DNA of 42,525 nt from Acetonema longum DSM 6540 (GCF_000219125.1 NZ_AFGF01000074.1:1-42525), one strand, 5' to 3'; positions 1-9,265 are shown, counted from the first letter of the stretch. The notes: generated by a model from the sequence alone, not told the origin. Numbers and translations: made by a program.

Positions 1-9
1 GCTTTGCAT
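1..9 (-). CDS. Start of a gene running off the left edge
   Basis: Only three codons (ATG CAA AGC) are inside the window. The start is supported by a very strong Shine-Dalgarno (AAGGAGGTG) four bases upstream on the minus strand. The gene lies just beyond the terminator that closes the tail operon, so it is a separate unit or the next part of the phage-tail locus (for example a fibre, chaperone or immunity gene). The product cannot be named. Confidence 0.5.
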
Positions 10-38
10 GGGGCACCTCCTTTCTTGTTGTTATCGTT

Positions 39-78
39 TCTATATTAAAAACTACAACCGGCGCTATGGCCGGTTGTA
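39..78 (-). terminator. Rho-independent terminator, left copy of a 40-bp direct repeat
   Basis: A 10-bp perfect stem (TACAACCGGC/GCCGGTTGTA, 53-62 and 69-78) with a 6-nt loop is followed on the minus strand by G then five T. It closes the tail operon ending at 125. The 40 bases 39-78 recur at 12588-12627 with one mismatch, so the same terminator stands at both ends of the lysis-tail block. Next to it, 78-97 is an exact 20-bp copy of 12004-12023, the ribosome-binding site and start of the endolysin gene. Confidence 0.8.
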
Positions 79-124
79 TATGAACCATACAAACCTCGAA
101 AACTCTAAGCGCATATAATATGCG

Positions 125-562
125 TTACATAGCACGAAGGATTCGCGCCTGCACTGCCACGTTTACAATTCCGTTCGCCGGCCCGTCAATTCTTGCCCAC
201 AGCACCTCACCTTCGGATAAGGGAGTATCGACGATTGCAACCGCCTTGGTCTGCTCGCCGACAGATAAGGAGACCGAACCAACTTCTGCTGCGCCTGCTA
301 AAAGTTTAATGGTTGTTTGGGCGGTCGGCGTCACCGAACTGTAGACTCGCAGCCCCGCAAGCGCAGCTGGCTCCTCTATGACCGCCCGGTTACTCTCCGC
401 GTCCGTCCCAGGATTCGAAAAATAAAACCGCAGTGTTTCCGCCCTTAAGGCATTGACTGCGGCATCCAGCTTTTGCAGGTTGCTGTCCATTCCGGCATTC
501 CAGCCGTTTTCGCCCAGCGCCCAGCCAAAGGCCAGCTTGAGACAATCGGTTTGTTGCGCCAT
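125..562 (-). CDS. Small tail-tip or fibre-associated protein
   Basis: This 145-residue protein is encoded two bases after the tail hub gene and is the last gene before the terminator. Its N-terminus (LKLAFGWALGENGWNAGMDSN, then a leucine/aspartate segment) resembles the opening of DUF2793-type phage proteins, in which a short motif precedes a fibre-like beta region. The rest is rich in Ala, Val, Ser and Thr with no catalytic motif. Position after the hub suggests a fibre or hub-associated part. The family match is from memory of the pattern and is weak; the structural role is inferred from context. Confidence 0.5.
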   Translation of the reverse strand: MAQQTDCLKLAFGWALGENGWNAGMDSNLQKLDAAVNALRAETLRFYFSNPGTDAESNRAVIEEPAALAGLRVYSSVTPTAQTTIKLLAGAAEVGSVSLSVGEQTKAVAIVDTPLSEGEVLWARIDGPANGIVNVAVQARILRAM

Positions 563-564
563 GT

Positions 565-3009
565 TTAAACACCTCCGTAATATTGGCCGTAAATCAAGCC
601 GTAGCCTGCCATGTCAAATACCCTGAACTGGGGCTGCAAGCTCTCGCCATACTCCGAGACTACAGCAATTTCTAACTTGACCGGGTTCAGTCCGTTGATC
701 TCATCATCAAGCCTATCCCTAGCGGCATAGATGTATTCCTGGCCTGCAATCCCGGAAGTCACCCGCTTCAGTTCCTGACCCGAATAAACCCTGACAGTAT
801 ACATTCCGTCCGGTTCCCCGGTGCTGTCCTGGTCCTGGGTAACAATTTCCGCCTGATCCCGGTAGCGATGAGCCCAGGTTACAAACACCCGGTCAGTTAC
901 GACAGCCGGGCAGGCCGATTCGTTGATGCGTATTCTACCGGGCGGATATGGCCGAAGCGCCCGACTCCTGGTGATGCAGGCAATCGCTTGCGCTTCTTGA
1001 ACGGCAGCGATCCCGTTCATATTAAATGGCAGCAATCTAGCTGTGACTGTCATGTCGGTTGCCAGGGCCTCAGACGTCACCAACGCCGCTCCTATGGAAA
1101 TAAACCAAGCTATTGAGCCGGAAGGATGATTCGCCGGTACGGAATCCATCACGCCGCGAATGATTCCGCGGATGCGATAACGCTCATCTCCTTCGTGCTC
1201 AATGGTCCGCCAAGCCATGATTTCATCATCAAGCAGCAAGAGATTGACGCCGGCCATCAGGTCGTCATTCCGGACGGAAGCCAGAAAATCCATGCCATAG
1301 GCGGACTCCAGGACAATTCCCTCTTCATCAATAGAGGCGGTATCCTGGCCATAGTGAGCCGTCAATACCCCTGCCGGAGTAAACACGTCCGCCACCGCCG
1401 ACTGGGCGAAGCCATCGCCGGCATTTGTCCAAATTTCATAGCCAAAGGCATCCCCCGGATTTGTCGCCAGTGCGGCAACAGACCGATCGGGGCCCTCAGC
1501 CATCTGATACGGCATTTCAAACAGCCGCTGCAGAGGCGCCTGTCCCGGCGGTTTGTAATAATCGCCGGCGTCATCAGGCGGCAGATAAATCCCACTTTGT
1601 AGGCCGAAAGCGTCTTCCACCGCCTCAATCTCCACCGCACCCGAGTCCACCGTGCCGTAATTCGGCACAGTGCAGCGAAAAATCCGGTTATAGATCCCCA
1701 GAGACGGCCAGTTCAACACAAAGATAGACCCCGGCAAAAGCTGGGTTCCAATCCGGTTTGTTTCCAGCCGGATTTTAGCCAGCGGCAGTGAGATCAGCCG
1801 CAGGGAGCGCATGGCTATCTGTTGCGCCAAATCCAGGCGGGAAATGCCAAGGTAGTCAATCACCTCTTCCTCAATTTCGCCGTTCCTGATGATAATATTG
1901 GCCATATCCTGGTAGGAAGCAATCCGCTGTTTGAAGCCCTTGCTCCGGTCAATGTAGCGGATCTTTATGTCATTGGCGGTTTCCGGCCAGCCGCCCTGGA
2001 CAAGTTCCACTTGAGCCGTATTGCTTGGGTCCAGCACCACTGTATCCTGGGTCACTTTTTCATGGCGAATCAGCTTGAATCTCATCTTACCAATGGTATA
2101 ATCCTGGTACATCACCGCATCAATATGCCGCAGAATATCATAGATGTATTCTTTAGCCGTAGATTTTTGATTGTACTGCATCGATAAGCCGAAGTTTTCG
2201 TCGGCCAGGGCCGCCGCCAGTTGCCGCATATTCTCAACATCGGCGAAGTCCCCCGGCATGCCGATGGACCATGCCGGGTTGGTTGCCAACTCGTAAAGCA
2301 TCTCCGCCGGATTGGCATCGCCCTGCAGGTCATGACAACCACTGCTCAGCGCATGCGGCAAGCGTCGCATGACAAAAGACCATTCTCTCAGACTGGTAGA
2401 ATTGCCGACATATACACCGCGCAATACCGCATAACATACCCCCCGCCAGGCTGGGACAGACTCCCCCAGCTTATCGGCTAAATAGGCGTTAGGGCCTTGC
2501 GTAGCATTGCCGAAATAAAAGTCGACCCACCCCCTGATGCCGCCTTCCTCTTTGCTGCCAAACAGCAGGGGCTTATCAATGTAAATACTGGCCTTATCGC
2601 CGCTTTCCGGACAGGTTAAATCGCCGGACCAGGCCAGCTTGTCACCGACCCAGATTTCCAGCAGGGAATCTATTGTCCCCATAGCCAGCACCAGTTGCAT
2701 ACCGATATAATACTGATAGCCAACCGTAACTTTTTTCTTCTTTTTCGGTCCGAACACTCCATATTTCCGGCCAACCACGACCTCTTCGATAATGGGTACG
2801 CTTTTCAGGTCGCCATACCACACTACATTCGGATTTTCGACTTTTGCCGTGCCGACGACAACCGGAATGATCAGCCCTTCTTCCGCTGTCGGCGCCCGAA
2901 AGTCACTTAGCGCGGATGGCTTCGGTGAATCGAATTCGGGTTTCGGCTTGAGCAGGGCAGCCAGCGAGCTCAGAACCACATTCACAAACAATGTTAGTAA
3001 AAACCCCAT
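565..3009 (-). CDS. Tail tip hub protein (lambda J / GTA hub type)
   Basis: At 814 residues this is the largest tail protein here. The N-terminus is hydrophobic (residues about 3-20), followed by a segment PVVVGTAKVENPNVVWYGDL typical of tail attachment proteins (Phage-tail_3 / GTA hub type) that begin with 'ipvvyGt' motifs. A lysine run (GPKKKKKVTVG, about 88-98) precedes the first beta-rich domain. The middle carries the phage tail domain (YDILRHIDAVMYQDYTIGKM onward), and the C-terminus looks like fibronectin/insertion domains. It overlaps the preceding Fe-S tail gene by one base, matching the lambda L-to-J order. It should form the tip that contacts the target cell. Confident as a tail hub; exact family unverified. 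Confidence 0.8.
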   Translation of the reverse strand: MGFLLTLFVNVVLSSLAALLKPKPEFDSPKPSALSDFRAPTAEEGLIIPVVVGTAKVENPNVVWYGDLKSVPIIEEVVVGRKYGVFGPKKKKKVTVGYQYYIGMQLVLAMGTIDSLLEIWVGDKLAWSGDLTCPESGDKASIYIDKPLLFGSKEEGGIRGWVDFYFGNATQGPNAYLADKLGESVPAWRGVCYAVLRGVYVGNSTSLREWSFVMRRLPHALSSGCHDLQGDANPAEMLYELATNPAWSIGMPGDFADVENMRQLAAALADENFGLSMQYNQKSTAKEYIYDILRHIDAVMYQDYTIGKMRFKLIRHEKVTQDTVVLDPSNTAQVELVQGGWPETANDIKIRYIDRSKGFKQRIASYQDMANIIIRNGEIEEEVIDYLGISRLDLAQQIAMRSLRLISLPLAKIRLETNRIGTQLLPGSIFVLNWPSLGIYNRIFRCTVPNYGTVDSGAVEIEAVEDAFGLQSGIYLPPDDAGDYYKPPGQAPLQRLFEMPYQMAEGPDRSVAALATNPGDAFGYEIWTNAGDGFAQSAVADVFTPAGVLTAHYGQDTASIDEEGIVLESAYGMDFLASVRNDDLMAGVNLLLLDDEIMAWRTIEHEGDERYRIRGIIRGVMDSVPANHPSGSIAWFISIGAALVTSEALATDMTVTARLLPFNMNGIAAVQEAQAIACITRSRALRPYPPGRIRINESACPAVVTDRVFVTWAHRYRDQAEIVTQDQDSTGEPDGMYTVRVYSGQELKRVTSGIAGQEYIYAARDRLDDEINGLNPVKLEIAVVSEYGESLQPQFRVFDMAGYGLIYGQYYGGV

Positions 3010-3812
3010 TATCCTATACCGTCCTCAAATGGATTTTTTTTCGGCATGGTATACCATCCGAAAAAGTTGATCAGATTATTGAATTTATTCTTGCAGGTAT
3101 CCTTGCGGTGATCGCAGCCGGCGCAGGCGGTGACCGTCGCCCCAATTTTAAATTCCGGCGCCATGGCCAGCACCCGCACCCAGTCCCCGGCGTGAGCGGT
3201 AATCATCCGGTAGGTGTCCTGATACCAGATATGCCCCAAATTCAGCCACCCTTCCGGCAGCGTGGCAAAGCCGGGAGAGATCAGCCGGTCGTCCTGAATA
3301 TCCGTTATCGTCACCTGCCGGGAATAGTCCGTCAGATTCACGCCGCAGCCTTTCCGGTAAAGAACACGGTTGCAAAAGGTTTGGTATAGATTCCGCGGGA
3401 CTTTGAAACCAAGGGCAGTGAGGGGAGGATGACACTGTAACGTGGCCTCTCCCCCGCCTGCCTTGAATGTAGCCAGGGTAATCTGCCCCCGGAAATACCT
3501 GCCGGTTTCATTGGTACCGCGCTGCAGCCGGATTACCTCTACCCATATTGGCGCCGCCGGCATGCCGGCGGCAAATTTAGCAGCAATGGGATTGGAATCC
3601 GGCACAGTGATATCTACAGCCCCTTCTCCATCGTCGGTCTTTTGCTCCAGGGCCGTACTGGAAATGATCTCCGGGATATACGCCTTTCCCGCATACCCCT
3701 GGCTGGTCCCAGCGCTGGTGTAATACCAGTGGAATGTCCCTTGATTAAAATGGTACAATTCGATAGGCCGGCTGGAAAACCGGCTAAGTTCTAGGCCCAA
3801 AAAACTATTCAC
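3009..3812 (-). CDS. Minor tail protein with C-terminal cysteine cluster (DUF2163 / BR0599 type)
   Basis: This 267-residue protein has the features of DUF2163/phage BR0599 proteins, equivalents of lambda gpL and gene transfer agent gp13. The N-terminal half is a beta domain starting with FSSRPIELYHF. The C-terminal half has paired cysteines, FCNRVLYRKGCG (about 146-157) and CAGCDHRKDTC (about 236-246), then the family-like ending KFNNLINFFGWYTMP. In lambda gpL and the GTA counterpart such cysteines hold an iron-sulfur cluster in the tail tip; that function is inferred here. It overlaps the previous gene by 8 bp and the hub gene by 1 bp, so translation is probably coupled. Confidence 0.82.
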   Translation of the reverse strand: MNSFLGLELSRFSSRPIELYHFNQGTFHWYYTSAGTSQGYAGKAYIPEIISSTALEQKTDDGEGAVDITVPDSNPIAAKFAAGMPAAPIWVEVIRLQRGTNETGRYFRGQITLATFKAGGGEATLQCHPPLTALGFKVPRNLYQTFCNRVLYRKGCGVNLTDYSRQVTITDIQDDRLISPGFATLPEGWLNLGHIWYQDTYRMITAHAGDWVRVLAMAPEFKIGATVTACAGCDHRKDTCKNKFNNLINFFGWYTMPKKNPFEDGIG

Positions 3813-4431
3813 TTTCTGCCGCCTCCCCTACGACCTCAATGACCGGAAAATTTACAGTCATCAGATCCTGTGTTTCCCATCGCCGCGTAACCCGGTCAAC
3901 ATCAAGCCTGACCAGATAGACAAAACTCGTCATGATGACATCCTCCATAGGGATCTTAAACGTAAAGGGAAAATCAAAATACAGTGATTCCGTCCCGTCC
4001 CCGTTATCGGTGGATGTCATAATGTAACTACGGATATTGCCGCCGCCGCGCAAAAACAGAATCACCCTGCGCCGCCCTCCGGTCGGCAGATAATGTTTGG
4101 TATAGCCGATATTTTCAATCCGGATGAAGGTCTGGCCTGGCTCAATATCCCGCGCCAGAGTCAGGTCCGTCTGCCAAGAGGGGAACCAGAACGGAACCAG
4201 CCTGCCGGCCCGGCGCTCCAGCCACTGGTCGTGAGCAATAATTGCTTCCCGCGACAACAGCGCATACGAGACGGCTTTGGTATAACGTGGCTTGTTGGTC
4301 TGGTGCTTGTGGGAGAAAACGCCGGTCAGATTGTCCCGTCTGAGCACTGCCCGGACAATATCATCCTTGATATCATTGATCCGGTTCGGCTCATCCAGGA
4401 AAAACTCATAACCGCTAAAATAATCAGCCAT
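3805..4431 (-). CDS. Tail tip structural protein (208 aa)
   Basis: It has no recognised catalytic motif. The segment WLERRAGRLVPFWFPSWQTD followed by an acidic/beta stretch resembles the C-terminal part of the upstream 369-residue protein (YVWKYQGQEIWLPLWMDARV), so the two may be diverged copies of one tail domain. Position between the tape measure and the Fe-S tail protein fits a lambda M-like or distal tail component. It overlaps both neighbours by 8 bp, a sign of translational coupling in a virion module. Structural role inferred from order. Confidence 0.6.
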   Translation of the reverse strand: MADYFSGYEFFLDEPNRINDIKDDIVRAVLRRDNLTGVFSHKHQTNKPRYTKAVSYALLSREAIIAHDQWLERRAGRLVPFWFPSWQTDLTLARDIEPGQTFIRIENIGYTKHYLPTGGRRRVILFLRGGGNIRSYIMTSTDNGDGTESLYFDFPFTFKIPMEDVIMTSFVYLVRLDVDRVTRRWETQDLMTVNFPVIEVVGEAAESE

Positions 4432-5533
4432 CGTCTGTCACCGCCAATTCAAACCGGACAGGCATTTCCATGAGCCCGGCAGTAGGCTTCTGTCCGGAAA
4501 TTGTCGCACCGGGAATCGCCAGTCTGGCCGGAACGACAAGAGTTCCTTGAGGCCAGGACTGTTCTACCGGCGCAGCAAATGTCAAAGTGGTATCATAGAT
4601 ACCGGTGATCTGTTTTACATCCCATTGGTATTTGTCCCGATACAATACCACACGGCCATCTTCCGCCAAATACAGCCACTTCCCTGGCGTTATCCTGACC
4701 TGGGTATCACCTTCCGGGATTGCCTCTGTCGCGACCCTCGCATCCATCCATAGCGGCAACCAGATTTCTTGTCCCTGATACTTCCACACATAGGATTCCA
4801 GAAGGGCCATGTCGGCGGAGTCCAGTGCGGTAAATACATATTCGACGGATCTCCTGGCCGTGTCTCTCACGCGAATTCGCTGCTCTGATTCATCATACGC
4901 CGTAATGATGTCGGTAAGGTATTCGATCTCGTCGAGAATGCCATCCCGCCAGTTGGGCACGAATGGAAATATCTTACTTTTTATGGTTTCCGGTGGTCTT
5001 TTCCATTTCAGAAAGAGACCCAGGAAGAGAGGAACCGAAAAATCGGCAACACCATTAGGCCGGTCAAAGTAAAAACCTGCCGGGATGCAATGCCTGGCAG
5101 GCTGGAGCGGTTTTATCCGTTCCACCATCGGCGGCTGTTCTCCCACTGCTATGCCGGTGAGTGGTTGTATGCCGGCAAGGGTTTCGGAAACACCCGGCGA
5201 CAATAAAACCACTTGTTCTCCGGCAACGGCGATACCATTGGAGGACCGGACCGCGGACAGTATCTCCCCTAACGGCATGATCCGTAAACGTGATAACGAC
5301 GGAGATTGGCCTAATGGATTAGGATTGCATTTCTGTAATGAAATGAGCCGGAACCCTTCGCTGCCCTGACTGACATGCTTTCTCCAGGCGGTAACAGCTT
5401 TGCCATATACATCCGGTGCGGCAGCGAAAACCTTGTTTTCTGCAAGATCTTTGCTGATATTCTCATGGCCTGTGATTCCGATGGAATCCGGCAAGGAGCC
5501 GATATAAAAAGAAACTGAGTAATCGTCGCTCAT
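4424..5533 (-). CDS. Tail tip structural protein (369 aa)
   Basis: A tail-tip gene of unknown fold. The N-terminal third (to about residue 160) is unlike the rest. The C-terminal part contains the segment IWLPLWMDARVATEAIPEGDTQVRITPG and ends in a beta-rich stretch (MEMPVRFELAVTDDG). The IWLPLW region parallels LVPFWFPSWQTD in the next gene, suggesting duplication. No signal peptide or enzymatic motif is visible. It lies in the uninterrupted tail operon with an 8-bp overlap to the 208-residue gene. Role as a distal tail component is inferred only from position. Confidence 0.55.
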   Translation of the reverse strand: MSDDYSVSFYIGSLPDSIGITGHENISKDLAENKVFAAAPDVYGKAVTAWRKHVSQGSEGFRLISLQKCNPNPLGQSPSLSRLRIMPLGEILSAVRSSNGIAVAGEQVVLLSPGVSETLAGIQPLTGIAVGEQPPMVERIKPLQPARHCIPAGFYFDRPNGVADFSVPLFLGLFLKWKRPPETIKSKIFPFVPNWRDGILDEIEYLTDIITAYDESEQRIRVRDTARRSVEYVFTALDSADMALLESYVWKYQGQEIWLPLWMDARVATEAIPEGDTQVRITPGKWLYLAEDGRVVLYRDKYQWDVKQITGIYDTTLTFAAPVEQSWPQGTLVVPARLAIPGATISGQKPTAGLMEMPVRFELAVTDDG

Positions 5534-5548
5534 CGTTTCATCCTCACA

Positions 5549-6586
5549 TTACGGGATATATCGCACAGCGATTCCGTCATATCCCAGTGCAGACCCTTTT
5601 TTACCAAACGGGAACACTTTGTATTCATTGCCGTCCACATAATTCAGCCGATACGTCCCGCCGGGAGTTAAGTGCTTTATATTGCAAAAATATACATTGG
5701 GAACAGTACCTATAGTAGAAAACATATTTTCTGCATTAGGGTCACGCTGGGCAAACAGGTATATCGGAAACATAACGGATATGGCATTCATTACATTGCA
5801 AGCAAGTCCCTGCTGGGTAGGTCCCTTTGACTGAAAAAAATCCAGCGTCGGCAATGCGTAATTGGTGATCCCGGACGCATGCCCTTTAACCATGCTGTAG
5901 ACCTTTTTCCCGGTATTCCCATATTCTGCTCCGGTCTGCGTTTCCGCATTACCCAGCCATATCCTGGAGAATGCGTCAATATCGGCCCGGACAAACATAG
6001 ACGAGTATTTTTCCTGTGAGAACAGCCTGGTTTGTGACGCTTCCAGCCCGTCCGCCATATAATAGCTGGGTTTACTTGCCGCTACAAAGGCTCCGCCGGT
6101 CCATATTCCTACTTTTTGTAATTCACCGAACGCCAAGTGCTGGTATGTGTTTTGGCTCGCGCTGGCTTGCACTGCTCCATAAGTGGCTGCACAAAAAATA
6201 AAATCCGGAGCTGTAAATCCAAACAAATGGTATTCAATGGGTTCCAGATTATGCAGTTGGATGGAGGCCCCAGTAGGCCGATCCAACACGTCAACACAGG
6301 CTCCCGGCTGCGAATGCCAGGCATAGGAAGGATCATATCCAGTGCTTCCGTTTATGCCGATGCCGAATTTGGCTGTGGTAGCAGATCCGGCCAGCATTTG
6401 CGGGAATATGGATTCCCCTATAGCCGCCCGTAGATTAACGTATTGCGTTCCCTTTTGCAAATGCAGCCGTTTGCCGATTCCTTCATCGCCCCATAGATTC
6501 ACTGTCCAGCCATTAGCCAGAGAAAAAATTCTTATTTTATCCAATAAATCTGCCGGTGATGTCGCTGTTCCTGTCACATATGCCAT
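5549..6586 (-). CDS. Tail protein, paralogue B (345 aa)
   Basis: The start was set at ATG 6586 because AAGGGGG lies about 7 nt upstream; the longer TTG-initiated frame to 6592 would bring the start too close to that site. The protein opens MAYVTGTATSPADLLDKIRIF, nearly matching the neighbour's MAYEIGTANSHRELLDKIRNF, and both end in a beta-rich segment with Y.AVP/IAVRYIP-like residues. The middle is rich in aromatic residues and glycine, as in beta-sandwich or receptor-contact proteins. No enzyme motif is seen. It is probably a structural tail component that arose with its neighbour by duplication. Confidence 0.6.
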   Translation of the reverse strand: MAYVTGTATSPADLLDKIRIFSLANGWTVNLWGDEGIGKRLHLQKGTQYVNLRAAIGESIFPQMLAGSATTAKFGIGINGSTGYDPSYAWHSQPGACVDVLDRPTGASIQLHNLEPIEYHLFGFTAPDFIFCAATYGAVQASASQNTYQHLAFGELQKVGIWTGGAFVAASKPSYYMADGLEASQTRLFSQEKYSSMFVRADIDAFSRIWLGNAETQTGAEYGNTGKKVYSMVKGHASGITNYALPTLDFFQSKGPTQQGLACNVMNAISVMFPIYLFAQRDPNAENMFSTIGTVPNVYFCNIKHLTPGGTYRLNYVDGNEYKVFPFGKKGSALGYDGIAVRYIP

Positions 6587-6598
6587 AAACAATCCCCC

Positions 6599-7591
6599 TT
6601 ACGATAATTTAAGCGCCCAAAAATCTCCCGGATCTGCTCTCCATACATTCGGGACTGCAATATAACGATCCGCATCAATCATGAGCTCATCTTCCGCAGC
6701 TAGTCCTCGCCCGGTAATCCAATAGCATCCGTCAAACTGGCCGATGGTGTTGTTATCAGGCTTTTCAGCCAGTGCAAACGGAAATAACTGATAAATCCCA
6801 TCCATGTTTTGCAGCAGATTACTGAGGCTCCCACATAACCCCGGCCAAACAAAATAGCCATTTAGCGATGAACTAAGGATATCTGAATATACGCCGCCAC
6901 TAGACGTCTGAGAATAGCTCTGGTGATAGTTGTGATATACCGGCCACTTGCCGTCGATCCTGCGAACCCTTAACGCCCCGGTTGTAAGTGTCCCTCGTGC
7001 TGTTCCGGGATCGACAAAATGGCGGTGATCGGTCTGCCTCTGGGTGTACTTATAGTCCTCGCTGGGACTCTGCGTATATCCGCTGCCTGAAGTCGGTGTG
7101 TACTTAGTGGTTTGTCCGGTCATACTTCCGCCGATGGCCAGAGGATAGGGATATTGCCCCTCTGTTCCATAAGGGTGAAGCAGACCGAGATAGGCTGCCT
7201 CATACTGCGTCCCGATCTTAGCCACAGCAATAATTCTCCTGCCGTTGGCAACAATCCAGTATTTCATCTGACTGCCGCTTATTAGCGGCAATTGCGGCTG
7301 ATAAGACGGAATGCCGCCGGGCTGGTCTGAAAATGGTAATCCTTCATCATAGCCTATAAAGCCGTTCAGGCGCAGGTTATAGTAGCCTTGCACCGCGTCC
7401 TCAAAAACCTCAAATCCTACATAAATCTCATCCTGTCCGGTGTCACCCGGTCCTTTCAAGATCAACTCAGTGGCCGTGTCCCTTTGTATCGCCCATGCCT
7501 GAGAGCCGTGTATTTCTTCATTGGATACAAAGTTCCGTATTTTGTCCAGCAACTCCCTGTGACTGTTTGCTGTACCGATTTCATAAGCCAT
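6599..7591 (-). CDS. Tail protein, paralogue A (330 aa)
   Basis: The gene starts inside the stop of the tape measure gene (TAATG, one-base overlap), so translation is likely coupled. Its first 20 residues parallel those of the next gene (GTA.S..(E/D)LLDKIR.F), and both share the layout of a short helical start followed by a beta-rich, aromatic body (GYDEGLPFSDQPGG here, GYDPSYAWHSQPGA there). These matches mark the pair as paralogues. Placement directly after the tape measure suggests a distal tail or baseplate part. The product family is not recognised. Confidence 0.6.
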   Translation of the reverse strand: MAYEIGTANSHRELLDKIRNFVSNEEIHGSQAWAIQRDTATELILKGPGDTGQDEIYVGFEVFEDAVQGYYNLRLNGFIGYDEGLPFSDQPGGIPSYQPQLPLISGSQMKYWIVANGRRIIAVAKIGTQYEAAYLGLLHPYGTEGQYPYPLAIGGSMTGQTTKYTPTSGSGYTQSPSEDYKYTQRQTDHRHFVDPGTARGTLTTGALRVRRIDGKWPVYHNYHQSYSQTSSGGVYSDILSSSLNGYFVWPGLCGSLSNLLQNMDGIYQLFPFALAEKPDNNTIGQFDGCYWITGRGLAAEDELMIDADRYIAVPNVWRADPGDFWALKLS

Positions 7592-9189
7592 TAAAACAAC
7601 ACCTTCCTTACGCTATCCCGCTTGTCGGATAGCAAATTAATCACCTTACGCTTGCCATTGCTGGTTTCCAGGTAACGGTCAAACACACCCTGGTCTACCA
7701 GGTTCACCAATTCCAGGTTGACCATGTTGACCGGATCGAAGCTGGCCACCACCAACCGGTCAGCTCCCGCCAGTCCGCCAGCAGCAAAGCCAGGTACGGC
7801 GGTGCGCGGGATCATCATCCGATTCAGGGCATCCATCATCCGGGGGCCATAATGCTGCACAGCGGCAGCCTGCATCACCCACTCGCCGTTAGACAGCCGG
7901 GCCAGAATCGAATCCGAGGTCCCGGTTCCCGGACCGTGCACCCGGCCGCCGCTGGCAAAACCAAAAAGATTGCCTAAAAGTCCACCAGAACCAAACAATC
8001 CTCCGATAATCTGGTTGACGAGCCCGCCCAGAAGATCCTTGACCGGGGTCAATAAGGATATGGCAGCATCCCAGAGTTCCTCGCCAAATTGGGCGACCGT
8101 ACTGCCGATGCCGGCCATCGCATTCGTGACAAACGTGGTAATTTCGCCAAAATCCTTTACTATCACTGTTGCAACGTCCACTATGGAGGTAGACAACTGG
8201 TCAGCAGTTTGCAGCAAATTGCTTATTCCATTGATCACTCCTTCTAGCACCGGCGCCAGACTTTTGGCCTCATCAGCCCAATTGGCGAACACCGTGCCCA
8301 ACAGGTTGCCGGCATTGGCGTCAAACTCTTTGACATACCCCTCTAAGGTCTGAATGCCGGTCGTAAAATCTGTGATCCTTTCTACCCACTCGTCAGGAAT
8401 GATTTGTTTGGCTAGATCGCCGCTAATTCCTCCATTAATCAGGTCCTGGAGCTTGTCCGATGCATCCTGTATGCCCTGAGACCAATGATTGGCAAACTCA
8501 ACCAATGGGTTGCTGATCTCCTGGGCAATCAGGGCTGCCTTATTGCGAACCTCATCGATCACGCCGTTTAAATTATTGCTTTGTTGCTGCAGCATATTCG
8601 AAAAGCGTTCATGCGCGCCTTCAACCAGCGCCTGTATAGTCTGGTCGACATCCGCCGAAACATCCGTAATGTTGACGATCTGTTCAGCAATCGACCCCAA
8701 CTTTTGTTGCAGGATCTCAGCGGTCGGAATTTTCTGTGCCAGCGTCGACAACTGCTCAATCCCCTGGCCAGTTTGACCGGTGAACGCCGCCATCTCGTCG
8801 GCCAGCGCTTCTACTGTATCCGCACTGCCCAGCATGTTGCCAAAGGCGGTTTTAGATTCTTGCACCTTGGCGTTAAGCGTGAGGATGGGGCCGACCACGG
8901 CGTTAACCACGTTGCCGACCGCCAAGAGAGCGGACGCCACAGAATCGCCCATAGCCGCAATGCCTGACAGGTCCTGTCCCAGTAGCTGTATTCCCTTTCC
9001 GGCGCCAGCAGCTGCCTCGCCTGCCTTCTCCGTCGAGGCTGGCAACTGCCCCAACCGATTGCCGGCAACAGAGGCACTCAGCGTCTTGATCCCGGACCCC
9101 AAAGCTTTCAGCGCTGTCAGGCTAGAACGCACGGCTTTCAGCAAGTCCTTGTTGTCAGCGATTATTTTCACCGTCATAATTTCTTCCAT
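7591..9189 (-). CDS. Tail tape measure protein
   Basis: A 532-residue protein with long alanine/glutamine-rich helical stretches and a glycine-rich hydrophobic C-terminal region (LLGGLVNQIIGGLFGSGGLLG, about 395-415). It then has the classic ending of short tape measures: FASGGRVHGPGTGTSDSI, LSNGEWVMQAAAVQHYG and FAAGGLAG. It would set tail length and occupy the tube lumen. The length predicts a tail of roughly 80 nm if about 1.5 angstrom per residue applies, an estimate only. Start at 9189 is supported by AGGAGG 8 nt upstream. It follows the assembly chaperone genes as in lambda-type tails. Confidence 0.9.
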   Translation of the reverse strand: MEEIMTVKIIADNKDLLKAVRSSLTALKALGSGIKTLSASVAGNRLGQLPASTEKAGEAAAGAGKGIQLLGQDLSGIAAMGDSVASALLAVGNVVNAVVGPILTLNAKVQESKTAFGNMLGSADTVEALADEMAAFTGQTGQGIEQLSTLAQKIPTAEILQQKLGSIAEQIVNITDVSADVDQTIQALVEGAHERFSNMLQQQSNNLNGVIDEVRNKAALIAQEISNPLVEFANHWSQGIQDASDKLQDLINGGISGDLAKQIIPDEWVERITDFTTGIQTLEGYVKEFDANAGNLLGTVFANWADEAKSLAPVLEGVINGISNLLQTADQLSTSIVDVATVIVKDFGEITTFVTNAMAGIGSTVAQFGEELWDAAISLLTPVKDLLGGLVNQIIGGLFGSGGLLGNLFGFASGGRVHGPGTGTSDSILARLSNGEWVMQAAAVQHYGPRMMDALNRMMIPRTAVPGFAAGGLAGADRLVVASFDPVNMVNLELVNLVDQGVFDRYLETSNGKRKVINLLSDKRDSVRKVLF

Positions 9190-9265
9190 AATACTCCTCC
9201 TTTCTGAGAATACTGAGTCACCTTTATGATGACTTCATCTGTGTTGCCCTGCTATATCATCCGTT

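Noticed and set aside
1-98. Small open frame starting at the duplicated endolysin start (ATG 88-86)
   Set aside because: It runs through the terminator hairpin and the next gene's SD; it is better explained as a recombination fragment.
1126-1602. 158-codon plus-strand open frame
   Set aside because: Antisense shadow of the hub gene; proteins there read as mixed residues without family motif.
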